Positions 34,122-43,219 of a stretch of 64,000 nucleotides of DNA are shown here, in pieces. Made by a program: the position numbers and the translations under genes. The notes under the pieces were generated by a model that was not told the origin of the DNA, ran no database searches, and worked only from the letters and a program-made list of their open reading frames with translations. Positions within the stretch are counted from its first letter, which is position 1. Each line of letters begins with the position of its first letter. This stretch comes from Streptomyces sp. PsTaAH-137. Lineage in GTDB: Bacteria; Actinomycetota; Actinomycetes; Streptomycetales; Streptomycetaceae. The stretch spans positions 188,851 to 252,850 of the forward strand of contig NZ_QLLY01000006.1 in NCBI RefSeq assembly GCF_003259365.1. Direction: 5' to 3'.

Positions 34122-34515
34122 CGGTCGACCTCCCGTCGGCGCACGGGAGCCCAACTGTCCCCCGTGAGCACTCCTGAGGAGCCGGCCGAGCAGGCGGATG
34201 CGCCGGGGGCCGATGTACCGACGCATCAGCCCGGGCGAGTCGGTCCGCACGACGACGGGAGCACCGTGCCACCGTGCCGTGCGGCTGACGGCGCGGTGGC
34301 GCGGCGATCTCGTAGCGGCTCCCCTCGCGCCCGTCCCGGATGTGGCGGGTGTGCCACCCAACGGGGATGCGGCGCGCAGCGAACGTGTCCCACGTGTGAT
34401 TTCCCCCTCGCTCCGCACCGTGAAACGGGCGGTTGCGGGATGCTGTCGATAACGTTCGTTCACTTCGGTTGTCCACGACGGGACAGCCGGGGGCAGTCGC
34501 TTCAGGGAGGCAGTG
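34122..34515. other. Divergent intergenic region between lipase and icmB
   Basis: About 390 bp contain the two divergent promoters. An open frame can extend the lipase upstream on the minus strand, but the strong ribosome binding site argues against it. Near icmB the AT-richer segment tcgataacgttcgttcac (34447-34464) is a likely promoter zone, followed by gggagg at 34505-34510. No palindrome or RNA element is evident. Confidence 0.4.
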
Positions 34516-34932
34516 ATGGGTGTGGCAGCCGGTCCGATCCGCGTGGTCGTCGCGAAGCCTGGGCTCGACGGCCACGATCGCGGGGCCAAGGTGATCGCGC
34601 GTGCCCTGCGCGACGCCGGTATGGAGGTCATCTACACGGGGCTGCACCAGACGCCCGAGCAGATCGTGGACACCGCCATCCAGGAGGACGCCGACGCGAT
34701 CGGTCTCTCCATCCTCTCCGGCGCGCACAACACGCTCTTCGCCCGCGTCATCGAGCTGCTGGCCGAGCGGGACGCCGCCGACATCAAGGTCTTCGGCGGC
34801 GGCATCATCCCCGAGGCCGACATCGCTCCGCTGAAGGACAAGGGCGTGGCGGAGATCTTCACCCCCGGGGCGACCACGGCCTCCATCGTCGACTGGGTCA
34901 GGACCAACGTCCGCCAGCCCGCAGGGGCGTAG
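34516..34932 (+). CDS. icmB: B12-binding small subunit of isobutyryl-CoA mutase type
   Basis: A 138-aa cobalamin-binding protein. The motif D-x-H-x-x-G is D18, H20, G23 (LDGHDRG), with H20 the lower cobalt ligand; SILSGAHN and FGGGIIP form the other B12-contacting loops. In Streptomyces this subunit pairs with a large subunit (IcmA) to interconvert isobutyryl-CoA and n-butyryl-CoA, or with related mutases. No large subunit gene is in the window. ATG 34516 lies 5 bases after gggagg; GTG 34513 is too close. A repeat pair after the stop probably ends the transcript. Confidence 0.88.
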   Translation: MGVAAGPIRVVVAKPGLDGHDRGAKVIARALRDAGMEVIYTGLHQTPEQIVDTAIQEDADAIGLSILSGAHNTLFARVIELLAERDAADIKVFGGGIIPEADIAPLKDKGVAEIFTPGATTASIVDWVRTNVRQPAGA

Positions 34933-34984
34933 CTCTCCGGGGGCGAGCGGTGAGGGTTCGTCGCCGGGTGCGCCACCGTCGTGG

Positions 34985-35094
34985 CTGGTCGCGCAGTTCC
35001 CCGCGCCCCTGAGATGCGCACTTCGTGCGCCATCTCATCGGGGAGGCTGCGCGCAGCGCATGCCTCAGGGGCGCGGGGAACTGCGCGAGAAGCG
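34985..35094. repeat. Repeat cluster III: one facing inverted pair
   Basis: A' unit at 34985-35010 and A unit at 35067-35094, separated by a smaller hairpin gagatgcgca/tgcgccatctc, lie between the convergent icmB and DUF5691 genes. The same inner hairpin is present in clusters II and VI. Confidence 0.85.
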
Positions 35095-35142
35095 GCCACC
35101 GGGCCGCGCCCGGCGACGAACCCTCAAGGCCCGGGCCAACCG

Positions 35143-36726
35143 TCAGGCACCCGGCACCAATTCGTCCCGCATGGCCCGGCGCAGCCGCAACGTGCCGGCG
35201 AGGCGCTGGAAGGCCTCCGCCCAGTAACCCCCCGCCCCCGGCGCCGACCCCTCCGGCTCCTCCACGGCGGCGGTCAGCGCCTCCAGACGGTCGACCTCCG
35301 AGGGGTCGAGGCAGCGCTCGGCAAGCCCCATCACCCCGCTGAAGCTCCACGGATAACTCCCGGCGTCGCGCGCGATGTTCAGCGCGTCGACGACGGCCTG
35401 CCCGAGCGGCACGGCCCACGGCGTGGCACACACCCCGAGCAGCTGGAACGCCTCGGAAAGCCCGTGCGCCGCGATGAACCCGCCCACCCACTCGGCCCGT
35501 TCCCCCCGCGGCAGCGCGGTCAGCAGCTTCGCCCGCTCGGCGAGGGACACCGCGCCGGGCCCCGCGGCCCCGGCCGCCGTGGCGGACCCGAGCAGCGCCC
35601 GCGACCACCCGATGTCCCGCTGCCGCACCGCCGCCCGGCACCACGCGGCGTGCAGCTCGCCCTGCCAGTCGTCGGCGACCGGCAGCGCCACGATCTCCTG
35701 CGGGCCGCGCCCGCCGAACCGGCCCGGCCACCGGTCGAGCGGTGCGGCCTCCACCAGGTGGCCCAGCCACCACGACCGCTCACCCCGGCCGGCCGGCGGC
35801 TTGGCGACGACCCCGTCGCGCTCCATCGCCGCATCGCACTCGTGCGGTGCCTCGATGGTGATCGTCGCCGTCGTCCGGTCGAGCGCCACGCACGACAGGG
35901 CCCGGTCCGCCATGCGCCCGGCGAGCGCGGAACCCGGCAGTGCGGACAGCAGCTCGGCCGCCGTCGCCCGCACGTTCCTGCTGCGGTCGCCGAGCGCCCC
36001 CTCCAGGAACGGCTCGTCCGCGTCGCCGAGCCCGGTGCGCAGGGAGTCGAGGAACATCAGCCGGTCCTCGGCCCGCTCCGTGCCCCAGGTGCCCGCGAGG
36101 AGCGTGCGGGCCGCTTCGGGGTCGTGCGCGCGGACGGCGGAGAGCAGCGCCACCCGCTCCGCGAACAGCCCCTCCTCCCAGAGCAGCCGGACCCGCTCGG
36201 TGTCCTCGGGGTCGGGCAGCGCCGCGCTCGCCCCGGGAGTGGCGCGCAGCGCGAACTTCCAGTCCGGGTTGAGCCGGCCCAGCCACAGCGCGCGCGGCCC
36301 GGCGAAGGCGAGCGCCTGGGGACGCAGATCGGTGCGGCCGCGAGCGGCGTCGAGCAGCGCGGGCAGCAGCTCGGGCGGTGGTCCGTACCCCTGCTCGTTG
36401 GCCGTGGCCAGCCATTGTGGGAGCAGTTCGAGCAGGTCGGGCGTGGAGCCGCGGCGGGTGGAGCCGGTGCCGGGGCGGTCGGTGAGCAGCATCGCGAGGC
36501 GTCGGCGCGCGGCCGCGGGCAGCGGCGGGCGCGGGTCGTCACCGGCGGGCTCGGGCGGCGCCACGGCCGGTGCCGGACGCAGGCCCGCGCGGCGCCGCAC
36601 GGTCTGGGCGGCGGCCTCGTCGAGCAGTGCGCGCGGGCCGGTGCCCGAGCGCCGCTCCGTGCCGAGCAGGGCGGTCGTGACGAGGCTGTCCCAGGAGTCC
36701 GCGGTGGTCGTGGCGGTCCGCGTCAT
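35143..36726 (-). CDS. DUF5691 family protein
   Basis: A 527-aa soluble, Ala/Leu/Arg-rich helical protein with HEAT-like stretches (GDRSRNVRATAAELLSALPG is typical). It begins MTRTATTTADSWDSLVTTALLGTERR, a motif I associate with DUF5691 proteins that accompany MoxR/VWA clusters. ATG 36726 follows aagggat. It lies 49 bp downstream of the SWIM gene on the same strand and is probably co-transcribed with it. It may be a scaffold of the complex, but its biochemical role is unknown. Confidence 0.72.
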   Translation of the reverse strand: MTRTATTTADSWDSLVTTALLGTERRSGTGPRALLDEAAAQTVRRRAGLRPAPAVAPPEPAGDDPRPPLPAAARRRLAMLLTDRPGTGSTRRGSTPDLLELLPQWLATANEQGYGPPPELLPALLDAARGRTDLRPQALAFAGPRALWLGRLNPDWKFALRATPGASAALPDPEDTERVRLLWEEGLFAERVALLSAVRAHDPEAARTLLAGTWGTERAEDRLMFLDSLRTGLGDADEPFLEGALGDRSRNVRATAAELLSALPGSALAGRMADRALSCVALDRTTATITIEAPHECDAAMERDGVVAKPPAGRGERSWWLGHLVEAAPLDRWPGRFGGRGPQEIVALPVADDWQGELHAAWCRAAVRQRDIGWSRALLGSATAAGAAGPGAVSLAERAKLLTALPRGERAEWVGGFIAAHGLSEAFQLLGVCATPWAVPLGQAVVDALNIARDAGSYPWSFSGVMGLAERCLDPSEVDRLEALTAAVEEPEGSAPGAGGYWAEAFQRLAGTLRLRRAMRDELVPGA

Positions 36727-36775
36727 GCTGGATCCCTTCTGTTCTGTCGAAGTCGATTCGGTGGCAACGCCCGTC

Positions 36776-38146
36776 TCAGCACAGCGATATGACCTCACCG
36801 GCGGCCCCGGTCCAGGTGGCCAGCGGGCGGAACCCCCGGTGCCCGCACTCGCCGAACACCGTCACCGGCGCCCCGCCGGACACCGAGGCCAGTCGCCACA
36901 GCCCGGAGGTCGCCGCCGCCTGCGGGACCAACGGCAGGGCCGTCTTCCCTTCCGCGTCGGCCAGTTGCCAGCTCCCGCTGTCCGGGTCCCGGGCCGGTAT
37001 GACGTCCGCGAGCGTCACCGGCCACGACTCCAGCCACGGGTCGGCGGTGAGGGCTTCGCCGTACGCCGCGAGCGCCGCGCCGACCCCGACTCCCGCCGGG
37101 CGGACGTCCTTCGGCTGAGCCGTCCCGAACTGCTCGTCCAGCTCCGCCCGCAGCGTTCCTCCGGGATGTCCCGAGACCGAGGCGTCCAGGGTCAGGCCGG
37201 CGGGCAGCGCCAGCGCCGGGGCGCGGCCCGCGGCGCCGTAGGAGAGGAGCAGCGCGGTGCGGTGCGTCGCCGTGCCGTACAGCCAGATCCGGCGCGTGGT
37301 GAGGTGCCCGTCCGCCGCGTCGTACTGGGCGAGGATCAGCCAGTCGTCCCGCTGCGCGGGCTGCTCGGCCGAGGTCGGCAGGCCGACCCGGGAGCGGACC
37401 GTGGCCGCCAGCTCTTCGGGCAGCTCGGCGCGGTGCAGCCAGCCCTGATCGAGGAGATGGAGCAGCGCGCACTCCTCCAGCAGCCGCACCGGCCACCCGG
37501 CACCGGACCCCGGTATCGCCCCCAACTCCCGCACCCGTGCGGCGAGTCCGGGGGCCTGCGCGTCGACCATGCGGGCCGCCGTCTCCTCCCACAGCCCGTA
37601 CCCCGCGCGCTCGGCCTGGGCCAGACCGCCGCGCAGCAGGTCGGTCAGGCGCTGCTCCAGCTCGGTGGCGCCCGCGGTGATGCGCTGCGCGCGCCGCTCG
37701 GCCCTGCGCCGGGCCGCCTCCGGATCGGCCTGCGCGGTCGCGGCGGCGCCGTCCGGAGCGGTCCGCTTCGCCGCCGCCCGCTGTCTGCGCCCCGCGAGCC
37801 ACTGCTCCGTCCACTCCGGCGGCGCCTGCCCGTCCGGTACCTGCTGGGCGCCGCCCGACCAGAGCAGCAGCAGTCCCAGCGCGTGCTTGCACGGGAACTT
37901 CCGGCTCGGACAACTGCATTTGTACGCCGGGCCGTTACCGCCGCCGTCCGCGCCGGTGTCGACGATCGTCTGGTACGGCTTGCTGCCGCTGCCCTTGCAC
38001 AGTCCCCACACTGCCCCCTCGTCCGAACTCCCGGTCTGCGACCAGGGTCCCGCCGTCCCGAGCTTGCTTCCCGCTTTGCGTGACGCGGCGTCAGGCGCCA
38101 GTGCAAGCACCTGGTCCGCCGTCCAGCGCACCCCCTGCTGAGTCAT
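36776..38146 (-). CDS. SWIM zinc-finger protein of the MoxR/VWA cluster
   Basis: A 456-aa protein whose N-terminal part carries the SWIM zinc motif C-x-C-x(n)-C-x-H in YKCSCPSRKFPCKHALGL (near residue 80). SWIM domains bind nucleic acid or protein. The rest is helical with no catalytic motif, ending in a beta segment (GECGHRGFRPLATW). Homologous arrangements include E. coli YehQ, encoded beside an AAA+ and a VWA protein. The start is ATG 38146. It is divergent from the AAA+ gene, with a 211-bp shared promoter region. Confidence 0.82.
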   Translation of the reverse strand: MTQQGVRWTADQVLALAPDAASRKAGSKLGTAGPWSQTGSSDEGAVWGLCKGSGSKPYQTIVDTGADGGGNGPAYKCSCPSRKFPCKHALGLLLLWSGGAQQVPDGQAPPEWTEQWLAGRRQRAAAKRTAPDGAAATAQADPEAARRRAERRAQRITAGATELEQRLTDLLRGGLAQAERAGYGLWEETAARMVDAQAPGLAARVRELGAIPGSGAGWPVRLLEECALLHLLDQGWLHRAELPEELAATVRSRVGLPTSAEQPAQRDDWLILAQYDAADGHLTTRRIWLYGTATHRTALLLSYGAAGRAPALALPAGLTLDASVSGHPGGTLRAELDEQFGTAQPKDVRPAGVGVGAALAAYGEALTADPWLESWPVTLADVIPARDPDSGSWQLADAEGKTALPLVPQAAATSGLWRLASVSGGAPVTVFGECGHRGFRPLATWTGAAGEVISLC

Positions 38147-38357
38147 GTCTCCGACGGTAGGTCCCGCCACTGACAATCTCCCCGGAAACCGTTCTGACCT
38201 GCATCGATCGTGAGCGCGAGGTCGATTGTCAGTGGCGTGGTGCACCGTGGAATCCAACGCGCGGCGAAGGCGGTCGAACCGTCCTGCCGTGCTGGTTCGA
38301 GCTGGGCGATTCGAAGTGATGCGACGCGCGCTGGACGCGAGTTGGAGGGGGACAGCC

Positions 38358-39479
38358 ATGACCGTTTCTGTCGAGGAGCAGGCCGGGTCCGACACCGGGG
38401 ACCAGGCGCTGCGGCCGCACGCCGAGCATGCGTTCGCGCACGAGCTCGCCGCGCTGGCGGCGCAGGACGACCGGCCGCGGCCGGCCCGCTGGCGGATGTC
38501 GCCGTGGGCCGTCGCCACCTATCTGCTGGGCGGCACGCTGCCGGACGGCACCGTGATCTCACCGAAGTACGTGGGCCCGCGGCGCATCGTCGAGGTGGCC
38601 GTGACGACCCTGGCGACCGACCGGGCACTGCTGCTGCTCGGGGTCCCGGGGACCGCGAAGACCTGGGTCTCCGAGCATCTCGCCGCGGCCGTGAGCGGCG
38701 ACTCGACCCTGCTGGTGCAGGGCACGGCCGGCACCCCGGAGGAGGCCATCCGCTACGGGTGGAACTACGCGCAGCTGCTGGCGCACGGCCCGAGCCGGGA
38801 CGCCCTGGTGCCCAGCCCGGTCATGCGGGCGATGTCGGAAGGGATGACGGCGCGGGTCGAGGAGCTGACCCGTATCCCCGCCGACGTGCAGGACACCCTG
38901 ATCACGATCCTGTCCGAGAAGACCCTGCCGATACCGGAGTTGGGCCAGGAGGTGCAGGCCGTCCGCGGCTTCAACCTGATCGCGACGGCCAACGACCGGG
39001 ACCGCGGCGTCAATGACCTGTCGAGCGCGCTGCGCCGCCGGTTCAACACGGTGGTGCTGCCGCTGCCCGCGAGCGTCGAGGCGGAGGTCGACATCGTCTC
39101 CCGCCGGGTCGAGCAGGTGGGCCGCGCCCTCGAACTGCCCGCCGCGCCCGACGGCATGGACGAGATCCGCCGCGTCGTCACCGTCTTCCGTGAGCTGCGC
39201 GACGGCGTGACCTCCGACGGCCGTACGAAGATCAAGTCGCCGAGCGGCACCCTGTCCACGGCGGAGGCGATCTCCGTGGTCACCAGCGGACTCGCCCTGT
39301 CCGCCCACTTCGGGGACGGCGTGCTGCGCCCCTCCGACGTCGCCGCGGGAATCCTCGGCGCCGTGGTCCGCGACCCGGCCGCGGACCGGGTGGTCTGGCA
39401 GGAGTACCTGGAGGCCGTCGTCCGCGAGCGGGACGGGTGGAAGGACTTCTACCGGGCCTGCCGCGAGGTCAGCGCATGA
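38358..39479 (+). CDS. MoxR-type AAA+ ATPase (YehL-like)
   Basis: A 373-aa AAA+ ATPase. Walker A is GVPGTAKT at 95-102, and the region after it (QGTAGTPEEAIRYGWNY, then RIPADVQDTLITILSEKTLPIPELG) is the MoxR-type equivalent of Walker B and sensor elements; ALRRRF carries likely arginine fingers. MoxR ATPases act as chaperones with VWA partners to insert cofactors or remodel complexes. ATG 38358 follows ggaggggg. Its stop overlaps the next start as ATGA. The role of this subfamily is unresolved. Confidence 0.88.
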   Translation: MTVSVEEQAGSDTGDQALRPHAEHAFAHELAALAAQDDRPRPARWRMSPWAVATYLLGGTLPDGTVISPKYVGPRRIVEVAVTTLATDRALLLLGVPGTAKTWVSEHLAAAVSGDSTLLVQGTAGTPEEAIRYGWNYAQLLAHGPSRDALVPSPVMRAMSEGMTARVEELTRIPADVQDTLITILSEKTLPIPELGQEVQAVRGFNLIATANDRDRGVNDLSSALRRRFNTVVLPLPASVEAEVDIVSRRVEQVGRALELPAAPDGMDEIRRVVTVFRELRDGVTSDGRTKIKSPSGTLSTAEAISVVTSGLALSAHFGDGVLRPSDVAAGILGAVVRDPAADRVVWQEYLEAVVRERDGWKDFYRACREVSA

Positions 39480-41761
39480 CGGGCCCGCTGCTGCTCGGCG
39501 TGCGCCACCACGGGCCGGGCTCGGCACGCGCCGTGCGGCGCGCGCTGGACGAGACGGGCCCGGCGGCCGTCCTCATCGAGGGACCGCCCGAGGCGGACGG
39601 CCTGGTGCCGCTCGCCGCCGAGCCCGACATGCGGCCACCGGTCGCACTCCTCGCCCATGTCGTGGACGAGCCGGGGAAGTCGGCGTTCTGGCCGTTCGCC
39701 GAGTTCTCGCCCGAGTGGGTCGCGATCCGCTGGGCCCTGGAGCACAAGGCGCAGGTCCGCTTCATCGACCTCCCGGCCGCGCACAGCCTGGCGCTGCGCG
39801 ACGCCGAATCGCCGGGCGGGGAAGGGCCGGACGAGGAGGCGCGGGAGGAGGACCCCGTCCGCATCGACCCCTTGGGCGTCCTCGCCGAGACCGCCGGGTA
39901 CGACGACGCGGAGCGCTGGTGGGAGGACGTCGTCGAGCACCGCGAGGGGGACGCGTTCGCCGCGCTCGGCGAGGCGATGGGCGCGCTGCGGGATTCGTAC
40001 GGCGACGGCGGGCACGGCCGCGACCTGGTGCGCGAGGCGTACATGAGGCTCCAGATACGGGCCGCGCAGCGCGAGTTCGGGTCCGGGGACGAGGTCGCGG
40101 TGGTGTGCGGGGCGTGGCACGTTCCCGCGCTGCGTCGGAAAACGACCGTCGGCGCCGACCGGGCGCTGCTCAAGGGGCTGCCGAAGGCGAAGGTCGACAT
40201 GACCTGGGTGCCGTGGACCCACCGCCGCCTCGCCCGCGCCAGTGGCTACGGCGCGGGGATCGAGTCACCGGGGTGGTACGGGCATCTGTTCAGCGCCCCC
40301 GACCGGCCCGTGGAGCGGTGGCTGACCAAGGTCGCCGGGCTGCTCCGCGCCGAGGACCGCATCGTGTCGTCCGCCCATGTCATCGAGGCCGTCCGGCTCG
40401 CCGAGACCCTCGCGGTGATGCGCGGCAGACCGCTGGCGGGACTGACCGAGACCGTCGACGCCGTGCGGGCCGTGCTCTGCGAGGGCTCCGACGTTCCGCT
40501 GGCGCTGATCCACGACCGGCTGGTGGTCGGCGACGACCTGGGCGAGGTGCCGCGGAGCGCGCCCGCGGTGCCGTTGCAGCGCGACCTCGCCAAGCAGCAG
40601 CGCTCCCTGCGGCTGAAGCCGGCCGCGCTGGAGAAGGAGCTGGACCTCGATCTGCGCGGTGACACCGACGCCGCGCGCAGCCGACTGCTGCACCGGTTGC
40701 GGCTGCTCGGCATCGCCTGGGGCGAACCGGCACGGTCCGCGCGCGGCTCCACCGGCACCTTCCGCGAGAGCTGGCGGCTGCGCTGGGAGCCGGAGCTGTC
40801 GGTGCGAGTCGCCGAGGCCGGGGTGTGGGGCACGACCGTGCTCGCCGCCGCCACCGCCAAGGTGGAGTCCGACGCCATCGGCGCGTCCGCGCTCGCCGAC
40901 GTCACCGCGCTCGCCGAGCACTGCCTGCTCGCCGGTCTCGCGGACGCGCTGCCCACCGTCATGCGGGTGCTCGCCGACCGGGCCGCGCTGGACGCCGACG
41001 TCGGCCATCTCGCCCAGGCGCTGCCCGCCCTGGTCCGCGCGCTGCGCTACGGCGACGTGCGCGGCACCGACACCGCCGCGCTCGCCGGGGTCGCGGCCGG
41101 CCTCGCCGAGCGGGTCTTCGTCGGGCTGCCCCCGGCGTGCGCGGGGCTCGACGCCGACGCCGCCGTCGACATGCGCGGTCATGTCGACGGGGTGCACGGA
41201 GCCGTCGCCCTGCTGGAGGACGCCGGGCTGCGGGACCGTTGGCGGGCCGTGCTGCGCACCCTTGCCGGGCGGGACAGTGTGGCCGGGGTGATTCGTGGGC
41301 GGTGCGCGCGGATTCTGCTCGACGAGGGTGAGCTGACCGACGACGACACCGCCCGCCTCATGAGCCTCGCGCTGTCCCCGGGCACGCCGCCCGGGGAGGC
41401 CGCCGCCTGGATCGAGGGGTTCGTCGGGGGCGGTTCGGGGGGTGGGCTGCTGCTCGTCCACGACGAGCGGTTGCTGGCGCTGGTGGACGGGTGGCTCACC
41501 GGGGTGTCGGGCGACGCGTTCACCGACGTACTGCCGTTGCTGCGGCGCACGTTCTCGGCGTACGAGCCCGGAGTGCGCCGTTCTCTGGGCGAGCTGGTCC
41601 GACGCGGCCCGGGCGTCTCAGGTTCGGCGTCCACCGCGGGCGGCCTCCCCTTCGGCTTCGCCGCCGACCTCGACGAGCCCCGCGCCGACGCCGTGCTCCC
41701 CGTGGTCCGGCTGCTCCTCGGGGCCGGGGCCGGGGCCGGGGCCGGGGGTGGTGACGGATGA
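39476..41761 (+). CDS. DUF5682 family protein (YehM-like)
   Basis: A 761-aa protein. It begins with LLLGVRHHGPGSARAV and has LIEGPPEADGL, VVCGAWHVPAL and other conserved segments of DUF5682, the family of E. coli YehM. The N-terminal half has a possible alpha/beta fold with conserved His/Glu; the C-terminal half is helical. It starts in the ATGA overlap with the AAA+ gene, so strict co-translation is likely. The end is low-complexity (GAGAGAGAGG). No known enzyme signature is seen. Confidence 0.8.
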   Translation: MTGPLLLGVRHHGPGSARAVRRALDETGPAAVLIEGPPEADGLVPLAAEPDMRPPVALLAHVVDEPGKSAFWPFAEFSPEWVAIRWALEHKAQVRFIDLPAAHSLALRDAESPGGEGPDEEAREEDPVRIDPLGVLAETAGYDDAERWWEDVVEHREGDAFAALGEAMGALRDSYGDGGHGRDLVREAYMRLQIRAAQREFGSGDEVAVVCGAWHVPALRRKTTVGADRALLKGLPKAKVDMTWVPWTHRRLARASGYGAGIESPGWYGHLFSAPDRPVERWLTKVAGLLRAEDRIVSSAHVIEAVRLAETLAVMRGRPLAGLTETVDAVRAVLCEGSDVPLALIHDRLVVGDDLGEVPRSAPAVPLQRDLAKQQRSLRLKPAALEKELDLDLRGDTDAARSRLLHRLRLLGIAWGEPARSARGSTGTFRESWRLRWEPELSVRVAEAGVWGTTVLAAATAKVESDAIGASALADVTALAEHCLLAGLADALPTVMRVLADRAALDADVGHLAQALPALVRALRYGDVRGTDTAALAGVAAGLAERVFVGLPPACAGLDADAAVDMRGHVDGVHGAVALLEDAGLRDRWRAVLRTLAGRDSVAGVIRGRCARILLDEGELTDDDTARLMSLALSPGTPPGEAAAWIEGFVGGGSGGGLLLVHDERLLALVDGWLTGVSGDAFTDVLPLLRRTFSAYEPGVRRSLGELVRRGPGVSGSASTAGGLPFGFAADLDEPRADAVLPVVRLLLGAGAGAGAGGGDG

Positions 41762-41785
41762 CGCCCCGTCTGCGGCCCGGTGGGG

Positions 41786-41887
41786 CTTCTCGCGCAGTTC
41801 CCCGCGCCCCTGAGGCATGCGCTGCGCGCAGCCTCCCCTGGACGAGCGGAGCTCGTTTCAGGGGCGCGGGGAACTGCGCGAGCAACC
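41786..41887. repeat. Repeat cluster IV: inverted pair inside a co-directional operon
   Basis: A' at 41786-41811 and A at 41860-41887 with a loop nearly identical to cluster I (gacgagcggagctcgt). Unlike clusters I and III it lies between two genes of the same direction, DUF5682 and VWA, and could lower or uncouple expression of the latter. Confidence 0.85.
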
Positions 41888-41965
41888 CGGCACCGCGTGC
41901 ACACGCGAGACGAGCACGGCCCGGCAAGTGAGATGGCGTATCGACGAGCAAGCGGAGGCGGGGAC

Positions 41966-43147
41966 ATGACGGAAGAGCGGTTGCGGCGTTGGCGGCTGGT
42001 GCTCGGTGGGGACAGCGCCGACGGCACCGGATGTCAGCTCGAAGGGAAGGACGCCGCGATGGACGGCGCCCTGTCCGCGCTGTACGGCTCGGGGAAAGGA
42101 AAGGACCGCCCCACCGGCGGCAGCCGCACCGCGGGGCTCGGCGCCTCGGCCCCCTCGGTGGCTCGCTGGCTCGGAGACATCCGCACTTACTTCCCCTCCT
42201 CCGTGGTCCAGGTGATGCAGCGCGACGCCATCGACCGCCTTGGCCTCTCCGCGCTTCTCCTCGAACCGGAGATGCTGGAGGCCGTCGACGCGGACGTGCA
42301 CCTCGTCGGCACGCTCCTCTCCCTGAACAAGGCGATGCCGGAGACCACCAAGGAGACGGCGCGGGCCGTCGTCCGCAAGGTCGTCGACGACCTGGAGAAG
42401 AAGCTCGCCACCCGCACCCGAGCCACCCTCACCGGTGCCCTGGACCGCAGCGCCCGCATCAGCCGGCCGCGCCACCACGACATCGACTGGAACCGCACCA
42501 TCGCGGCCAACCTCAAGCACTACCTGCCCGAGTACCGCACGATCGTGCCCGAGCGGCTCATCGGCTACGGCAGGGCCGCGCAGTCGGTGAAGAAGGACGT
42601 CATCCTCTGCATCGACCAGTCGGGATCGATGGCGGCGTCCGTCGTCTACGCCTCGGTGTTCGGCGCCGTACTCGCCTCCATGCACTCGATCTCGACCCGG
42701 CTCGTCGTCTTCGACACGGCGGTGGTCGACCTCACCGACCAGCTCGACGACCCGGTCGACGTGCTGTTCGGCACCCAGCTCGGCGGCGGCACGGACATCA
42801 ACCGGGCCCTCGCGTACTGCCAGTCGCAGATCACCCGCCCCGCCGAGACGGTCGTCGTGCTCATCTCCGACCTCTACGAAGGCGGCATCCGCGACGAGAT
42901 GCTGAAGCGGGTCGCGGCGATGAAGGCGTCCGGCGTCCAGTTCGTGACGCTGCTCGCGCTCTCCGACGAAGGCGCGCCCGCCTACGACCGGGAGCACGCG
43001 GCGGCCCTCGCCGCCCTCGGCGCCCCGGCGTTCGCCTGCACCCCCGATCTCTTCCCCGACATCATGGCCACCGCCATCGAGAAGAGGCCCCTGCCGATAC
43101 CGGACGCGACGGCGGATACCGGGGGAGCGGCGGCGAACCGGATATGA
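41966..43147 (+). CDS. VWA-domain (MIDAS) protein of the MoxR cluster (YehP-like)
   Basis: A 393-aa protein. The helical N-terminal half ends in SVKKDVILCI, and the von Willebrand A domain follows with a complete MIDAS metal site, D217-x-S-x-S (DQSGSM), a downstream Thr in GGGTDINR and an Asp in ISDLYEGG. VWA proteins of this type are the partners of MoxR ATPases. ATG 41966 follows ggaggcgggg. It is separated from the ATPase pair by an inverted repeat, so its dosage might be controlled separately. Confidence 0.87.
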   Translation: MTEERLRRWRLVLGGDSADGTGCQLEGKDAAMDGALSALYGSGKGKDRPTGGSRTAGLGASAPSVARWLGDIRTYFPSSVVQVMQRDAIDRLGLSALLLEPEMLEAVDADVHLVGTLLSLNKAMPETTKETARAVVRKVVDDLEKKLATRTRATLTGALDRSARISRPRHHDIDWNRTIAANLKHYLPEYRTIVPERLIGYGRAAQSVKKDVILCIDQSGSMAASVVYASVFGAVLASMHSISTRLVVFDTAVVDLTDQLDDPVDVLFGTQLGGGTDINRALAYCQSQITRPAETVVVLISDLYEGGIRDEMLKRVAAMKASGVQFVTLLALSDEGAPAYDREHAAALAALGAPAFACTPDLFPDIMATAIEKRPLPIPDATADTGGAAANRI

Positions 43148-43219
43148 GTACCCATCGGTAGCAAGGGTGCCCACAGGGCTTGCGCAGCCTCCCGCGTCCC
43201 GTGCGAGGATCGGCGGACC

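Noticed and set aside
34122..34631. N-terminal extension of the lipase on the minus strand
   Set aside because: An ideal ribosome binding site (ggagg) 8 bases before ATG 34121, and extended sequence with no similarity to a signal or hydrolase part, argue for the shorter gene.
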